Positions 1 through 7,680 of a stretch of DNA of 38,994 nt are shown here, piece by piece. The position numbers and the translations under genes are program-made. The first letter of the stretch is position 1. Each line of letters starts with the position of its first letter. Under the pieces are notes generated by a model, which searched no databases, was not told the DNA's origin, and was given only the letters and a program-made list of their open reading frames with translations. Origin of the DNA: Pseudomonadota bacterium (GTDB lineage Bacteria > Pseudomonadota > Gammaproteobacteria > Burkholderiales > Ga0077523); contig CAUJJX010000301.1 of assembly GCA_963205165.1 (NCBI GenBank), positions 1 to 38,994 on the forward strand. The letters run 5' to 3'.

Positions 1-1536
1 CACGGGCGCGGGTCCGTCGAGACGCCAGTCGAGCAGGCCGCGCACCGCGTCGAACGCGAGCGGCGCCTCGAACTGCGCCGGCGCATCGACGACGAAACGG
101 CGGGTGTCGAGTTCGAGCTGACCGGTCGTCTGGTCGGCCCGGAGGCTTCCCGCGGCGCCCGAGAACCCGGGGATCCGGCCGAGGCCGCGCATGGAGAGTC
201 CGTCGAAGCGCGCCGCGAGCTGGTAGCGGCCCGGCCCCGCCGCGCCCGTCTCGATCGAGAGTGACAGCTGGCTCACGCTGCCGCGCGGCGCGTGGGCCGA
301 GAGTGCGGCGCGAAGCGATGCCGGCACGGGCAACCGGTGCGCGAAATACGTGAGCGGCGCAAGGTCGATGCGGTCGGACTCGACGTCGATCCGGCCGGGA
401 CGATCGGGACGATCCGCGCGGCGTCGCACGACGATGTCGGCGGCCGGCAGGAAGCTGCCCTCGCCGACGCCGATCGAGAGGCGCCGCGCCGTCGCGTCGA
501 ACCCTTCGGGCGTGCGCTGCCAGAGGATGCGGCCCTGCACGGCCGGGATGTCGATCGGATCGAGCCGCGCATCGAGCCGCGCGACGATCCCGACGGCGCG
601 AAGGTCGACCGTCGCGCCCTGCGCCCGCCCCCCGCCGAGATCGACCCAGCCCTCGACCTCGCCCGCGCCGGACTCGAATACGAACGGGAGATCGACCCAC
701 GTCCGCAGGGCGCCGAGATTGAGATACGGCGCGTGAAGGTAGAGGCGGCCCGCCGTCGCGGCGAGGCCGGTGCGGCGTCCGGAACTGAACTCGCCGCGCA
801 CGTCGACGACGCCGCCGACCTCGGCCGTCGGCCGCGCCCGCAGCGCGATCCGGTGCTGCCGGCGGCGGCTCTCGAGGTGGACGAGGACGTCGGCGAGTTC
901 GAGCGGGGGTGCGCCGCGCGCCTCGTCGATCCAGGTGAGCTTCGCGTCGCGGATCTGCACCTGCGACTGCGCGAGCACCCAGTGGGCGAATCCGCTGTCC
1001 GGTCCGTCGAGGTTCACAGGCACGCCCGCGACCGTGAGCTGGCCGGCGCGGTCGCGGCGCACGACGAGGTCCGGCCGTTCGACGAGCAGCGTGCGCAATC
1101 GCACCGAACCCGCGAGCACCGTGCGCCAGCTCAGCACGGCGTCGACGCGTTCGAGCCGCAGCCCGGGGCGCCCCTGCGCATCGTGGACGACGACGTCGCG
1201 CAGCGAGAGCCGCGGATGCAGTCCGTGCCAGTAGCCGGCGAGTGCGCCGATGGAGACGGGCTGGCCGACGGCGCGGGTGACCGCAGCGGTGATCGGCTCG
1301 CGGAAATGATCGACGTTCGGCAGGAAGTAGAAGCGGAGTGCGACGACGAGCGCGGCGAAGACGACGGCGCCGGCGAGCACGAGGTAGCCGAGAACGCTCA
1401 GCGCTTGCGGCAGGATGCGACCGAGAGGTCCGGGGAAGGCAGGTCGCAACAGGAGGCAGGCGTCCTGGAAGGGATCAGGGCGCGGCAGGCGCCACGGGTC
1501 CGTGGTTCGATGGGAAGACGGTGAAGCGGCAGGCAC
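1..1536 (-). CDS. yhdP: YhdP-family AsmA-like envelope protein, 3' end outside window
   Basis: Reading leftwards, this frame stays open to the window edge, so about 512 N-terminal codons of a family that usually exceeds 1200 residues are present. One hydrophobic helix lies near residues 46-69, followed by the family signature FYFLPNVDHFR, then GQPVSIGALAGYW and RPDLVVRRD. These match the N-terminus of the YhdP (TIGR02099) AsmA-like proteins. YhdP in E. coli is an inner-membrane-anchored periplasmic protein that, with TamB and YdbH, supports phospholipid transport to the outer membrane; that role is carried over by family. The start is uncertain. GTG at 1536 is the best visible codon, but the frame is open further upstream and a later TTG just before the helix is possible. 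It diverges from glnE, as in many betaproteobacteria, with promoters for both presumably in 1537-1708. Confidence 0.85.
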   Translation of the reverse strand, partial: MPAASPSSHRTTDPWRLPRPDPFQDACLLLRPAFPGPLGRILPQALSVLGYLVLAGAVVFAALVVALRFYFLPNVDHFREPITAAVTRAVGQPVSIGALAGYWHGLHPRLSLRDVVVHDAQGRPGLRLERVDAVLSWRTVLAGSVRLRTLLVERPDLVVRRDRAGQLTVAGVPVNLDGPDSGFAHWVLAQSQVQIRDAKLTWIDEARGAPPLELADVLVHLESRRRQHRIALRARPTAEVGGVVDVRGEFSSGRRTGLAATAGRLYLHAPYLNLGALRTWVDLPFVFESGAGEVEGWVDLGGGRAQGATVDLRAVGIVARLDARLDPIDIPAVQGRILWQRTPEGFDATARRLSIGVGEGSFLPAADIVVRRRADRPDRPGRIDVESDRIDLAPLTYFAHRLPVPASLRAALSAHAPRGSVSQLSLSIETGAAGPGRYQLAARFDGLSMRGLGRIPGFSGAAGSLRADQTTGQLELDTRRFVVDAPAQFEAPLAFDAVRGLLDWRLDGPAPV

Positions 1537-1708
1537 GTGCCCGCGCTGCAATGCTGTCGCCGTGGTGTCGCGGCCCATGCACGACGACGGCGGCGGCAAC
1601 GCACGCAGCCTTGATCTGACCGGCCGACCGGTGCGTGCGTTCCGCGCTAACCTCTGCTCGCGGCACCTTGTGGCCGACGTCCGATCGACTCACCGAGTTT
1701 ACCTCGCC

Positions 1709-4375
1709 ATGTACCCCATCGCAGCCCTCGAAACCGCGGCGCATCACTCCCGCTATGCCAGACGCGTCCTCGAACGCACGCCCGATCTCCTCGATCCCGA
1801 CACGCTCGCGCGGCCCTTCGACGCCGCGTCGATGCTCGCCGAACTCGAAGCCGCGGCCCCCACCGACGAAGCCCGGCTGAAGCGCGCCGTGCGGCGACTG
1901 CGCGCGCGGGTGATGCTGCAGACGATGGCGCGCGACCTCACGGGCGCCGCCGACCTCGCCGAGGTCGTGACGGCCGTGACGGCGCTGGCCGAGACGACGA
2001 TCGCCTTCGCGACCGAGCGACTCGATGAATGGCAGTCGGCGATGTACGGCTTTCCCGTCGACCGCGACGGCCGGCGCCAGCGGATGATGGTCGTCGGCAT
2101 GGGCAAGCTCGGCGGCGGCGAGCTGAACGTGTCGTCCGACATCGACCTGATCTTCGTGTACCCGGAAGACGGCGAGACGAACGGCGCGCGGCCGATCTCG
2201 GCGCACGAATACTTCACGCGGCTCGGCCGCAAGCTGATCGGCGCGATCAGCGAGGTCACGGAAGACGGCTTCGTGTTCCGGGTCGACATGCGCCTGCGGC
2301 CCTACGGCGAGAGCGGCCCGCTCGCGGTCAGCCTCGACATGCTCGAGGAGTACTTCACGGCGCAGGGCCGCGCATGGGAACGCTACGCGTGGGTCAAGGG
2401 CCGCGCGCTGACCGGCGACCGCATCGCCGAACTCGACGCGCAGGTCACGCCGTTCGTCTACCGGCGGCATCTCGACTTCAGCGCGATCCAATCGATGCGC
2501 GAACTCCATGGACAGGTTGCCGCCGAGGTGCGCCGCCGCGACATCGTCGACAACATCAAGCTGGGCCGGGGCGGCATCCGCGAGATCGAATTCACGGCGC
2601 AGGTCTTCCAGTTGATCCGCGGCGGACGCGACGCCGGATTGCGCAGCCGCTCGACCCGCACGGCACTGACGGCGCTGGCCGACCGCGGGTTGCTGCCCGC
2701 CGATGCCGTCACCGAACTCCACCTCGCCTACCGCTTCCTGCGCGATCTCGAGCATCGGCTGCAATACCTCGACGACCAGCAGACGCAGATGCTTCCGCAA
2801 AACCCGGACGACCGGCAGCTGATCGCGACATCGATGGGCTGCGCCGACTACGACGCGCTGATGGCACGACTCGACGCGCACCGCGACATCGTCGCGCGCC
2901 ACTTCGCCGCGATCTTCGCGGGCGCGGCGCGGTCCGGCGACGATCCGCTCGACGCGCTGCTGCGTGCCGGCGAGGACGAAGGCGCGATCACGATCCTGGA
3001 AGAGATCGGCTTCCGCGATCCGGCCGGCGCGCTCGACCACGTGCGATCACTGCGCACGAGCGGACGCTTCCAGCGGATGTCGGCGACGGGCCAGGCGCGC
3101 GTCGACGAACTCCTGCCACGGATGATCCGCGCGGCCACGGCCGCGCCGCCGCCCGACGTCACGCTCGAGCGGCTGCTGAAGATCCTGGAGAGCATCGGCC
3201 GGCGCGAGTCGTACATCGCGCTGCTCGTCGAGTATCCGCAGGCACTCGCGGCGGTGGCGCGGCTCGTCTCGCTGTCACCCTGGGCGTGCGACTACCTCGC
3301 GCGGCATCCGATGCTGCTCGACGAACTGATCGACACGCGGCAGCTCACGGTGCCCGACTGGCCCGCCGTCGACGCGAAGCTCGCGGCCGACCTCGCGGAA
3401 GTCGACGGCGAGGTCGAGGCGCAGATGGACCTCCTGCGCCACTGCAAGCACACGCAGACCTTCCGGCTGCTCGCGCTCGACCTCATGGGCGGGCTCACGG
3501 TCGAGACGTTGTCGGACCACCTGTCGGACCTCGCGTGCCTGCTGCTGCGGCACTCGCTCGCGCTCACGTGGGCGCGCCTGCCGACGCGGCATCGCGAGGC
3601 GCCGAGCTTCGCGATCATCGGATACGGCAAGCTGGGCGGGAAGGAACTCGGCTACGAGAGCGACCTCGACCTCATCTTCCTGTACGACGACGAGGCCCCC
3701 GAAGCGTCCGAGAACTACGCGCGGCTCGCGCAGCGCCTGAACGGCAGCATCGGCAGCCACACGGCCGCCGGCCAGCTCTACGAGACCGACCTGCGGCTGC
3801 GTCCCGACGGCGCGAGCGGCCTGCTCGTGAGCCGCATCGAATCGTTCGAGACCTACCAGCGCGGCGCGGCATGGCCGTGGGAACACCAGGCGCTGACGCG
3901 CGCGCGCTTCGTCGCCGGCGACACGGCGCTCGGCGCGCGATTCGAGGCGCTGCGGCACGAGATCCTGCGGCTCCCGCGCGACATCCCGGCGCTGCGCGCG
4001 GAAGTGATCGCGATGCGGAAGAAGATGCGCGACGGCCATCCGAACGCGAGCGGCCTATTCGACGTGAAGCACGACCCGGGCGGCATCGTCGACGTCGAGT
4101 TCACGGTGCAGTTCCTCGTGCTCGCGCACGCGGCGACGCATCCGGAACTCACCGGCAACATCGGGAACATCGCGCTGCTGAAACTGATGGCGACGCTGGG
4201 GTTGATCCCTGCGGAACTCGGCGTGCCGGCGGGGGATGCGTATCGCGAGTACCGGCGGCGGCAGCATGCACTGCGGCTGCGGGGGGAGCGGTATGCGCGG
4301 GTGGTGCCGGAGGAACTGGAGCGGGAGCGTGAGACGGTGCTGGGGTTGTGGGGGGCGGTGTTCGGGGGCGAATAG
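1709..4375 (+). CDS. glnE: Bifunctional glutamine synthetase adenylyltransferase / adenylyl-removing enzyme
   Basis: The 888-residue product adenylylates and de-adenylylates glutamine synthetase (GlnA) under PII control, setting nitrogen assimilation. Two nucleotidyltransferase domains are visible. The N-terminal one (adenylyl-removing) has GKLGGGELNVSSDIDL with metal aspartates D144 and D146. The C-terminal one (adenylylating) has GKLGGKELGYESDLDL with D652 and D654. Each is followed by a helical domain. It is slightly shorter than the 946-residue E. coli protein, mainly at the N-terminus. I chose ATG 1709 because MYPIAALETAA leads directly into the conserved helix; the frame is open upstream, but that stretch has no family character. 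The last ~60 codons use GGG and GTG where the rest uses GGC and GTC, and the final 12 codons recur at 4509-4544 beyond a repeat element. Confidence 0.97.
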   Translation: MYPIAALETAAHHSRYARRVLERTPDLLDPDTLARPFDAASMLAELEAAAPTDEARLKRAVRRLRARVMLQTMARDLTGAADLAEVVTAVTALAETTIAFATERLDEWQSAMYGFPVDRDGRRQRMMVVGMGKLGGGELNVSSDIDLIFVYPEDGETNGARPISAHEYFTRLGRKLIGAISEVTEDGFVFRVDMRLRPYGESGPLAVSLDMLEEYFTAQGRAWERYAWVKGRALTGDRIAELDAQVTPFVYRRHLDFSAIQSMRELHGQVAAEVRRRDIVDNIKLGRGGIREIEFTAQVFQLIRGGRDAGLRSRSTRTALTALADRGLLPADAVTELHLAYRFLRDLEHRLQYLDDQQTQMLPQNPDDRQLIATSMGCADYDALMARLDAHRDIVARHFAAIFAGAARSGDDPLDALLRAGEDEGAITILEEIGFRDPAGALDHVRSLRTSGRFQRMSATGQARVDELLPRMIRAATAAPPPDVTLERLLKILESIGRRESYIALLVEYPQALAAVARLVSLSPWACDYLARHPMLLDELIDTRQLTVPDWPAVDAKLAADLAEVDGEVEAQMDLLRHCKHTQTFRLLALDLMGGLTVETLSDHLSDLACLLLRHSLALTWARLPTRHREAPSFAIIGYGKLGGKELGYESDLDLIFLYDDEAPEASENYARLAQRLNGSIGSHTAAGQLYETDLRLRPDGASGLLVSRIESFETYQRGAAWPWEHQALTRARFVAGDTALGARFEALRHEILRLPRDIPALRAEVIAMRKKMRDGHPNASGLFDVKHDPGGIVDVEFTVQFLVLAHAATHPELTGNIGNIALLKLMATLGLIPAELGVPAGDAYREYRRRQHALRLRGERYARVVPEELERERETVLGLWGAVFGGE

Positions 4376-4472
4376 ATACCGTGATGCGAGTCAATCCAGG
4401 TGCGCTTCGCGTAGGTCGGATTAGCGGCGGAGCCGCGTAATCCGACGCAGTCGCTCGTACAACCGTTCGCTT
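4373..4472. repeat. Direct repeat copy A, starting at the glnE stop codon
   Basis: About 100 bases beginning at the TAG of glnE are imperfectly repeated about 700 bases downstream, where the second copy begins at the TAG of hicA. Shared blocks include CCGTGAT, GTAGGTCGGATTAGCGGC, GAGCCGCGTAATCCGACGC, GCTCG and ACAACCG. The offset is exactly 700 up to the palindrome, then 701 because copy B has one extra base in its loop. Confidence 0.85.
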
Positions 4473-4504
4473 CGGATTACGCGCGTCGCGCTAATCCGAC
4501 CTAC
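4411..4504. repeat. REP/MITE-like palindromic element with 13-bp terminal inverted repeats
   Basis: The element opens with GTAGGTCGGATTA and closes with its exact reverse complement TAATCCGACCTAC. Inside are two hairpins: 4414-4446, where GTCGGATTA pairs with TAATCCGAC around GCGGC-GGA-GCCGC, and 4472-4499, where TCGGATTA pairs with TAATCCGA. Such GTCGGATTA/TAATCCGAC palindromes resemble REP elements mobilised by RAYT-type (Y1) transposases; no transposase gene is in the window. Its position just after the glnE stop means it may also end transcription. Confidence 0.8.
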
Positions 4505-4508
4505 TCCA

Positions 4509-4544
4509 CTGGAGTTGTGGGAGGCGGTGTTCGGGGATCACTGA
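4509..4544 (+). repeat. Duplicated copy of the last 12 codons of glnE
   Basis: This segment reads LELWEAVFGDH-stop in the frame matching LGLWGAVFGGE-stop at 4340-4375. The nucleotides agree except at GAG/GGG, GAG/GGG and the last two sense codons and stop. It lies directly after the palindromic element, so the glnE end appears on both sides of it. It has no start and is a remnant, not a gene. Confidence 0.8.
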
Positions 4545-4637
4545 GAGCAACTCGTTCGTCGCAATGGGATCGAGTCAGAACGACGGGCAGAAGTAGAATC
4601 GCGGCCTCTCACACACTTACCGAATCGAGGTGTACGC

Positions 4638-4847
4638 GTGAGGAGTTTTTCGGCAGTGATCGAGCGCGACCCGCAGACATCCCTGTTCGTCGGGTACGTC
4701 CCCGGGTTCCCCGGTGCTCATTCGCAGGGCGCGACGCTCGACGAGCTCAATACCAACCTCCGGGAAGTCCTGGCCATGCTCCTCGAAGACGGCGAGCCGG
4801 CACTCGACTCCGAGTTCATGGGTGTGCAGACCGTCGTGGTCGCGTGA
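4638..4847 (+). CDS. hicB: HicB-like antitoxin
   Basis: The 69-residue protein has the partial RNase-H-like fold typical of short HicB/UPF0150 antitoxins: a beta-strand start (FSAVIERD), then the family segment YVPGFPGAHSQGATLDE and an amphipathic helix NTNLREVLAMLLEDGE. HicB binds and neutralises the HicA mRNA interferase and usually represses its own operon. There is no obvious C-terminal DNA-binding domain, so autoregulation may need the complex. GTG 4638 follows a GAGG ribosome-binding site at 4627-4630. A weak TAGAAT hexamer at 4594-4599 could be the -10, with no convincing -35. It is translated just ahead of the toxin, with 3 bases between them. The pair lies between direct repeats. Confidence 0.88.
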   Translation: MRSFSAVIERDPQTSLFVGYVPGFPGAHSQGATLDELNTNLREVLAMLLEDGEPALDSEFMGVQTVVVA

Positions 4848-4850
4848 GCG

Positions 4851-5075
4851 GTGGGACAGATTCCCGTACTCAAGCCGGCAGAGGTCGTCGCGATTCTGCT
4901 CAGGCTCGGCTTCGTGGAGGTCCGGCAACGGGGCTCCCACAAGCAGTTTCGAGACGCGGCAGGCAGAAACACGACGGTGCCATTTCATCAGGGTCGGGAC
5001 ATCGCCCCCGCCTTGCTCCGGCAGATCGCGAAAGACGTCGGCCTTTCCATCGACGAGTTTCTCGAACACCGATAG
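4851..5075 (+). CDS. hicA: HicA-like mRNA interferase toxin
   Basis: The 74-residue product has the complete HicA double-stranded-RNA-binding-like fold. The N-terminal helix LKPAEVVAILLRLGF leads to the catalytic motif RGSHKQF (His30), then a strand with TTVPFH and the closing helix APALLRQIAKDVGLSIDEFL. HicA cleaves mRNA and arrests growth when its antitoxin is lost. Start GTG 4851 is 3 bases past the hicB stop, implying coupled translation. Antitoxin-first order is the reverse of the classical hicA-hicB order but is common for this short subfamily. All key residues are intact, so the toxin is probably active. Confidence 0.93.
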   Translation: MGQIPVLKPAEVVAILLRLGFVEVRQRGSHKQFRDAAGRNTTVPFHQGRDIAPALLRQIAKDVGLSIDEFLEHR

Positions 5076-5174
5076 ACCCCGTGATCCGGGGCAACCCGTG
5101 CATAGTTCGGGTAGGTCGGATTAGCGGCGTGAGCCGCGTAATCCGACGCCGTTGCTCGCACAACCGGTCGCGCC
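5073..5174. repeat. Direct repeat copy B, starting at the hicA stop codon
   Basis: Second copy of the ~100-base repeat whose first copy begins at the glnE stop. Similarity fades after the CAACCGGTCGC block near 5161-5171, so the second hairpin arm and the duplicated glnE tail seen after copy A are missing here. The rest of the gap to 5230 shows no further feature. Confidence 0.8.
5111..5147. repeat. Single REP-like hairpin arm
   Basis: GTCGGATTAGCGGC pairs with GCCGCGTAATCCGAC around a GTGA loop. It equals the left arm of the 94-base element at 4411-4504 with one extra loop base. It lies between the convergent hicA and vapC genes and could act as a transcription stop for both. Confidence 0.8.
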
Positions 5175-5230
5175 GGGTGACAGGGCGTTCGCCGATCGGA
5201 CTGGTCCGGGCAGGTACCCCGTTCGAAACG

Positions 5231-5662
5231 TCAGATCAGCAGCAGCACCGCAGCACCATCGTCCACGACTTCCGTCGCGAGCTTCTGATCGAGCGTCGCC
5301 AGTCGTCCCTTGTTGGCGCGGGCGAGTGCGAGCAGGTAGCTGTCCGTCACCCTGCCGTGGCTCGAAAGCAGCCCCGCATCGACGAGGTCGCTGTCGACGA
5401 GGCTGATGCTGTCGAGCCAGAAGGCGTGCCCGGGCAATCCGCGAATCGCCGCGAGCGCGCCGGCAACCGTGTTCGGCGGCCCCGGCGAATTCGGATACTT
5501 CGGGTGCCCGACGATCCGCAGCAGCCCGTTCTCGGTGATCGGACAGGTCGCGAAGGATTTCCGCCCGGTGCGTCCGAACCACTCGTGCACCTGATCGTGC
5601 TGGACATGCGCCGGATCGATGAGCGCGATCAGCACGTTCACGTCCAGCAGGCAGCGGCTCAC
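5231..5662 (-). CDS. vapC: VapC-type PIN-domain ribonuclease toxin
   Basis: This 143-residue PIN-domain protein has the expected acidic metal-binding residues: D7 in CLLDVNVLIAL, E44 in PITENGLLRI, D107 in RVTDSYLLALA and D125 in LATLDQKLA. VapC toxins are Mg2+-dependent RNases, often cutting tRNA or rRNA; the target cannot be read from sequence. The length is normal and the active site complete. Its ATG overlaps the end of vapB by 4 bases (ATGA), so translation is coupled with the antitoxin. It converges on hicA. Confidence 0.93.
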   Translation of the reverse strand: MSRCLLDVNVLIALIDPAHVQHDQVHEWFGRTGRKSFATCPITENGLLRIVGHPKYPNSPGPPNTVAGALAAIRGLPGHAFWLDSISLVDSDLVDAGLLSSHGRVTDSYLLALARANKGRLATLDQKLATEVVDDGAAVLLLI

Positions 5663-5892
5663 GGCTGTTCGTCGCGAAGCTGATTGACCAGTTCGAGGGT
5701 GACCGGCACGGCGTCGCGACCGACGGGCAGCAACGGCACGCCGTTGCGCTCCGCCCGCACCGCGCGGCTGCTTCGCGAGAGTCCCTGCCGCGCGAGGTTC
5801 GAGATCACTTCGCCGACGCTCTTGTGCTCCCGCTCCGCGAGATGTCTCGCCGCCGCGAGGATGTCGTCGTCGATCGCAAGGGTGGTTCGCAT
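5659..5892 (-). CDS. vapB: VapB-type ribbon-helix-helix antitoxin
   Basis: The 77-residue protein begins MRTTLAIDDDILAAARHLAE, a ribbon-helix-helix N-terminus as in VapB/Arc-type antitoxins: strand TTLAID, then helices over residues 8-20 and 26-38. The basic linker RSSRAVRAERNG leads to a C-terminal tail that should wrap the PIN-domain toxin. RHH antitoxins usually bind repeats in their own promoter. A four-copy heptamer array sits 30-57 bases upstream (5922-5949) and is a plausible operator. A GGAAG at about -10 fits a ribosome-binding site. Confidence 0.88.
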   Translation of the reverse strand: MRTTLAIDDDILAAARHLAEREHKSVGEVISNLARQGLSRSSRAVRAERNGVPLLPVGRDAVPVTLELVNQLRDEQP

Positions 5893-5921
5893 GGCGTTGG
5901 GCTTCCGCGCATCAGATGCCG

Positions 5922-5949
5922 AGCATCATACATCACGCATCAGGCATCA
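5922..5949. repeat. Four tandem 7-bp units (NNCATCA) upstream of vapB
   Basis: On the plus strand the units read AGCATCA, TACATCA, CGCATCA and GGCATCA; on the coding strand of vapB they are TGATGNN units. A TATGAT overlapping the array is a possible vapB -10, but its best -35 partner is weak. The array is noticeably more AT-rich than its surroundings. It could be an RHH antitoxin operator or a simple tandem expansion. Confidence 0.6.
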
Positions 5950-6008
5950 AGAATTCGGTCGTCCGCTTCTGCCTTGATCCCATCAACCGCCTCACGTCCG
6001 GGTTCGAC

Positions 6009-7325
6009 TCACACCCGCCTCCCCACCAACCGAAACACCAGATTCCTCCCCGTCCCCTTGTAGACGACCTCCCGCGGTTCCTCGAACAGGTACCGGTCTG
6101 ACAGCCGCACGTAGGTCGCGCGGTCCACGAGGATCGTCGCCGGGGCGGAGTCTTCCGTGACCCGCGCCGCGAGGTTCACGGTGTCGCCCCACACGTCGTA
6201 GCTCAGCCGCGTCGCGCCGATCACGCCGGCCACGGCCGGGCCGGTCGCGATGCCGACGTGGAAGGCCAGCGCGCGCTCGACCATCACCGGGTCGTTGCGG
6301 CACATCTCGTGGATGTCGAGCGCCATGTCGGCCATCGCCGCGACGTAGTCGTGGCCGCTGAACCCGAGGCCGCCGACGACCATGTACGCGTCTCCGACCG
6401 TCTTGATCTTCTCGAGCCCGTGCCGCGCGCAGAGATGGTCGAGGCGCGTGAAGACGTGGTTGAGGAATCCGATCACCTGCCGCGGTTCGAGCCGGCCCGA
6501 GAGGCGCGTGAAGTCGACGATGTCCGCGAACATCACGCAGATGTCGGCGTGGCCGTCGGCGATGATCGACTGCTCGCGCTTCAGCCGGTCGGCGACCCAC
6601 GCGGGCATCAGCGACGCGAGCAGCGCATCGGCCTTCGTGCGCTCGGCAACGAGCAGCGCGTGTTCGCGTGCGAGGTCGGCCTGCGCCTCGGACTTCTGCT
6701 GCGTGAACACCCGCAGGAGGTAGAACACGATCGCCGCGAGGATCGTCGCGTTGAGCACGAAGAACAGCGCGACGGTCCGGAGCGGCACCGACATCGTCCG
6801 CATCGGCACCGAGACCGATCCGGACGCATCGAAGAAATCGAACGCCGCCGACCCCGCCATCAGCACGATGAACGCCGCGAACCAGCGCAGCGATTCGCGC
6901 GGCCCCGCCACGACGAGCGCGCAGATCGGACCGAGCAGCGCGAGCAGCGCCACGCCGGACGACGCGAGGAAGTTGCCGATCGACCACTCGACCGCGAACG
7001 GCATCAGCAGGAACAGCGCGAGCTGCGCGAACCGGTAGCGGCGGAAGTCGCGCGTGCGCAGGAAATAGAACAGCAGCGCGGCGGACGCGACCTGGTAGCC
7101 GAGCGGCAGGCTCGTGGGCAACCGGACGCCCATCAGCCAGTAGACCGCGAGCCACACCGACGCGACGACATTGGTCAGCGCGGCCGTGAGCAGCAGGAAG
7201 GACTTGCGCAGCCGCAGCTCCGCATCGTCGTCGAGATCGAAGGCGGCGAGCCCGAGGCGCTCGAGCAGCGTGACGCGCGGACCCGCCGGCGGGCGGCGAT
7301 CGGACTTGTTGTTGGGCTTTGTCAT
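6009..7325 (-). CDS. Membrane-bound class III adenylate cyclase
   Basis: The 438-residue protein has a short hydrophilic N-terminus, about six transmembrane helices over residues 41-206, a short coiled segment (210-235) and a C-terminal class III cyclase domain (260-430). Metal aspartates D268 (FADIVDF) and D312 (TVGDAYM) are present. K308 and D377 (YDVWGD) are the adenine-selecting residues, and N384 and R388 complete transition-state binding, so it should make cAMP from ATP. The 6TM-cyclase layout is common in proteobacteria; the signal sensed by the membrane part is unknown. The gene stands alone: the gap to ilvE is non-coding and vapB lies downstream on the same strand. Confidence 0.92.
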   Translation of the reverse strand: MTKPNNKSDRRPPAGPRVTLLERLGLAAFDLDDDAELRLRKSFLLLTAALTNVVASVWLAVYWLMGVRLPTSLPLGYQVASAALLFYFLRTRDFRRYRFAQLALFLLMPFAVEWSIGNFLASSGVALLALLGPICALVVAGPRESLRWFAAFIVLMAGSAAFDFFDASGSVSVPMRTMSVPLRTVALFFVLNATILAAIVFYLLRVFTQQKSEAQADLAREHALLVAERTKADALLASLMPAWVADRLKREQSIIADGHADICVMFADIVDFTRLSGRLEPRQVIGFLNHVFTRLDHLCARHGLEKIKTVGDAYMVVGGLGFSGHDYVAAMADMALDIHEMCRNDPVMVERALAFHVGIATGPAVAGVIGATRLSYDVWGDTVNLAARVTEDSAPATILVDRATYVRLSDRYLFEEPREVVYKGTGRNLVFRLVGRRV

Positions 7326-7680
7326 CCGGAAGTCGCCGGGGCATCAGGCGGCGTTCGTCAGGCGGAAATGCGCCGGGCATGAAAGTCGGCCGAGCGTATT
7401 GCATGCCCTGCCGGACCAGCAAGCCGCATCGGCAATGGCTTCGCGCCCCACGGCGACGCGGCCCGATCCATTCGCGCCGGGTCATCGACCGCGGCACGCG
7501 CAAGGCCCTGACGCACCGCCTCCCGCGTCCGGCGCGCAACCGGGTCCGTCGACCCGAACCGGACGTGCGTCGGATCGAACCTGCGCCCCTGCCCGCGACG
7601 GCGTCCGTCCCTCTGCGCAGCGTCGATCCACCGGGGATCCTGGGCTACAATCCGCCGCTTTCCGACTGGGGGATTTCAGC
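7326..7680. other. Non-coding gap between the cyclase gene and ilvE
   Basis: These 355 bases separate two divergent genes and hold no credible reading frame. The right end contains a possible ilvE -10 (TACAAT, 7646-7651) with only a weak -35-like GTCGAT about 18 bases upstream. A GGGGGA ribosome-binding site precedes ilvE. A small hairpin (CGGGTC/GACCCG, 7541-7556) is visible. I see no RNA gene or riboswitch. Confidence 0.6.
7646..7651 (+). promoter_or_regulatory. Possible ilvE -10 hexamer TACAAT
   Basis: TACAAT differs from TATAAT at one base and lies 30 bases ahead of the ilvE ATG, in otherwise GC-rich DNA. The -35 is not convincing. Confidence 0.4.

Noticed and set aside
292..1524. 410-residue plus-strand open frame
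   Set aside because: It is antisense to the YhdP-like gene, whose minus-strand translation carries recognisable family segments.
1415..1708. N-terminal extension of GlnE to an upstream start
   Set aside because: The extra residues do not look like GlnE and the family N-terminus is reached at ATG 1709; the extension would also overlap the yhdP start region.
5893..6008. Short CRISPR-like array
   Set aside because: The units are only 7 bases with no spacers, so it is a simple tandem repeat rather than CRISPR.
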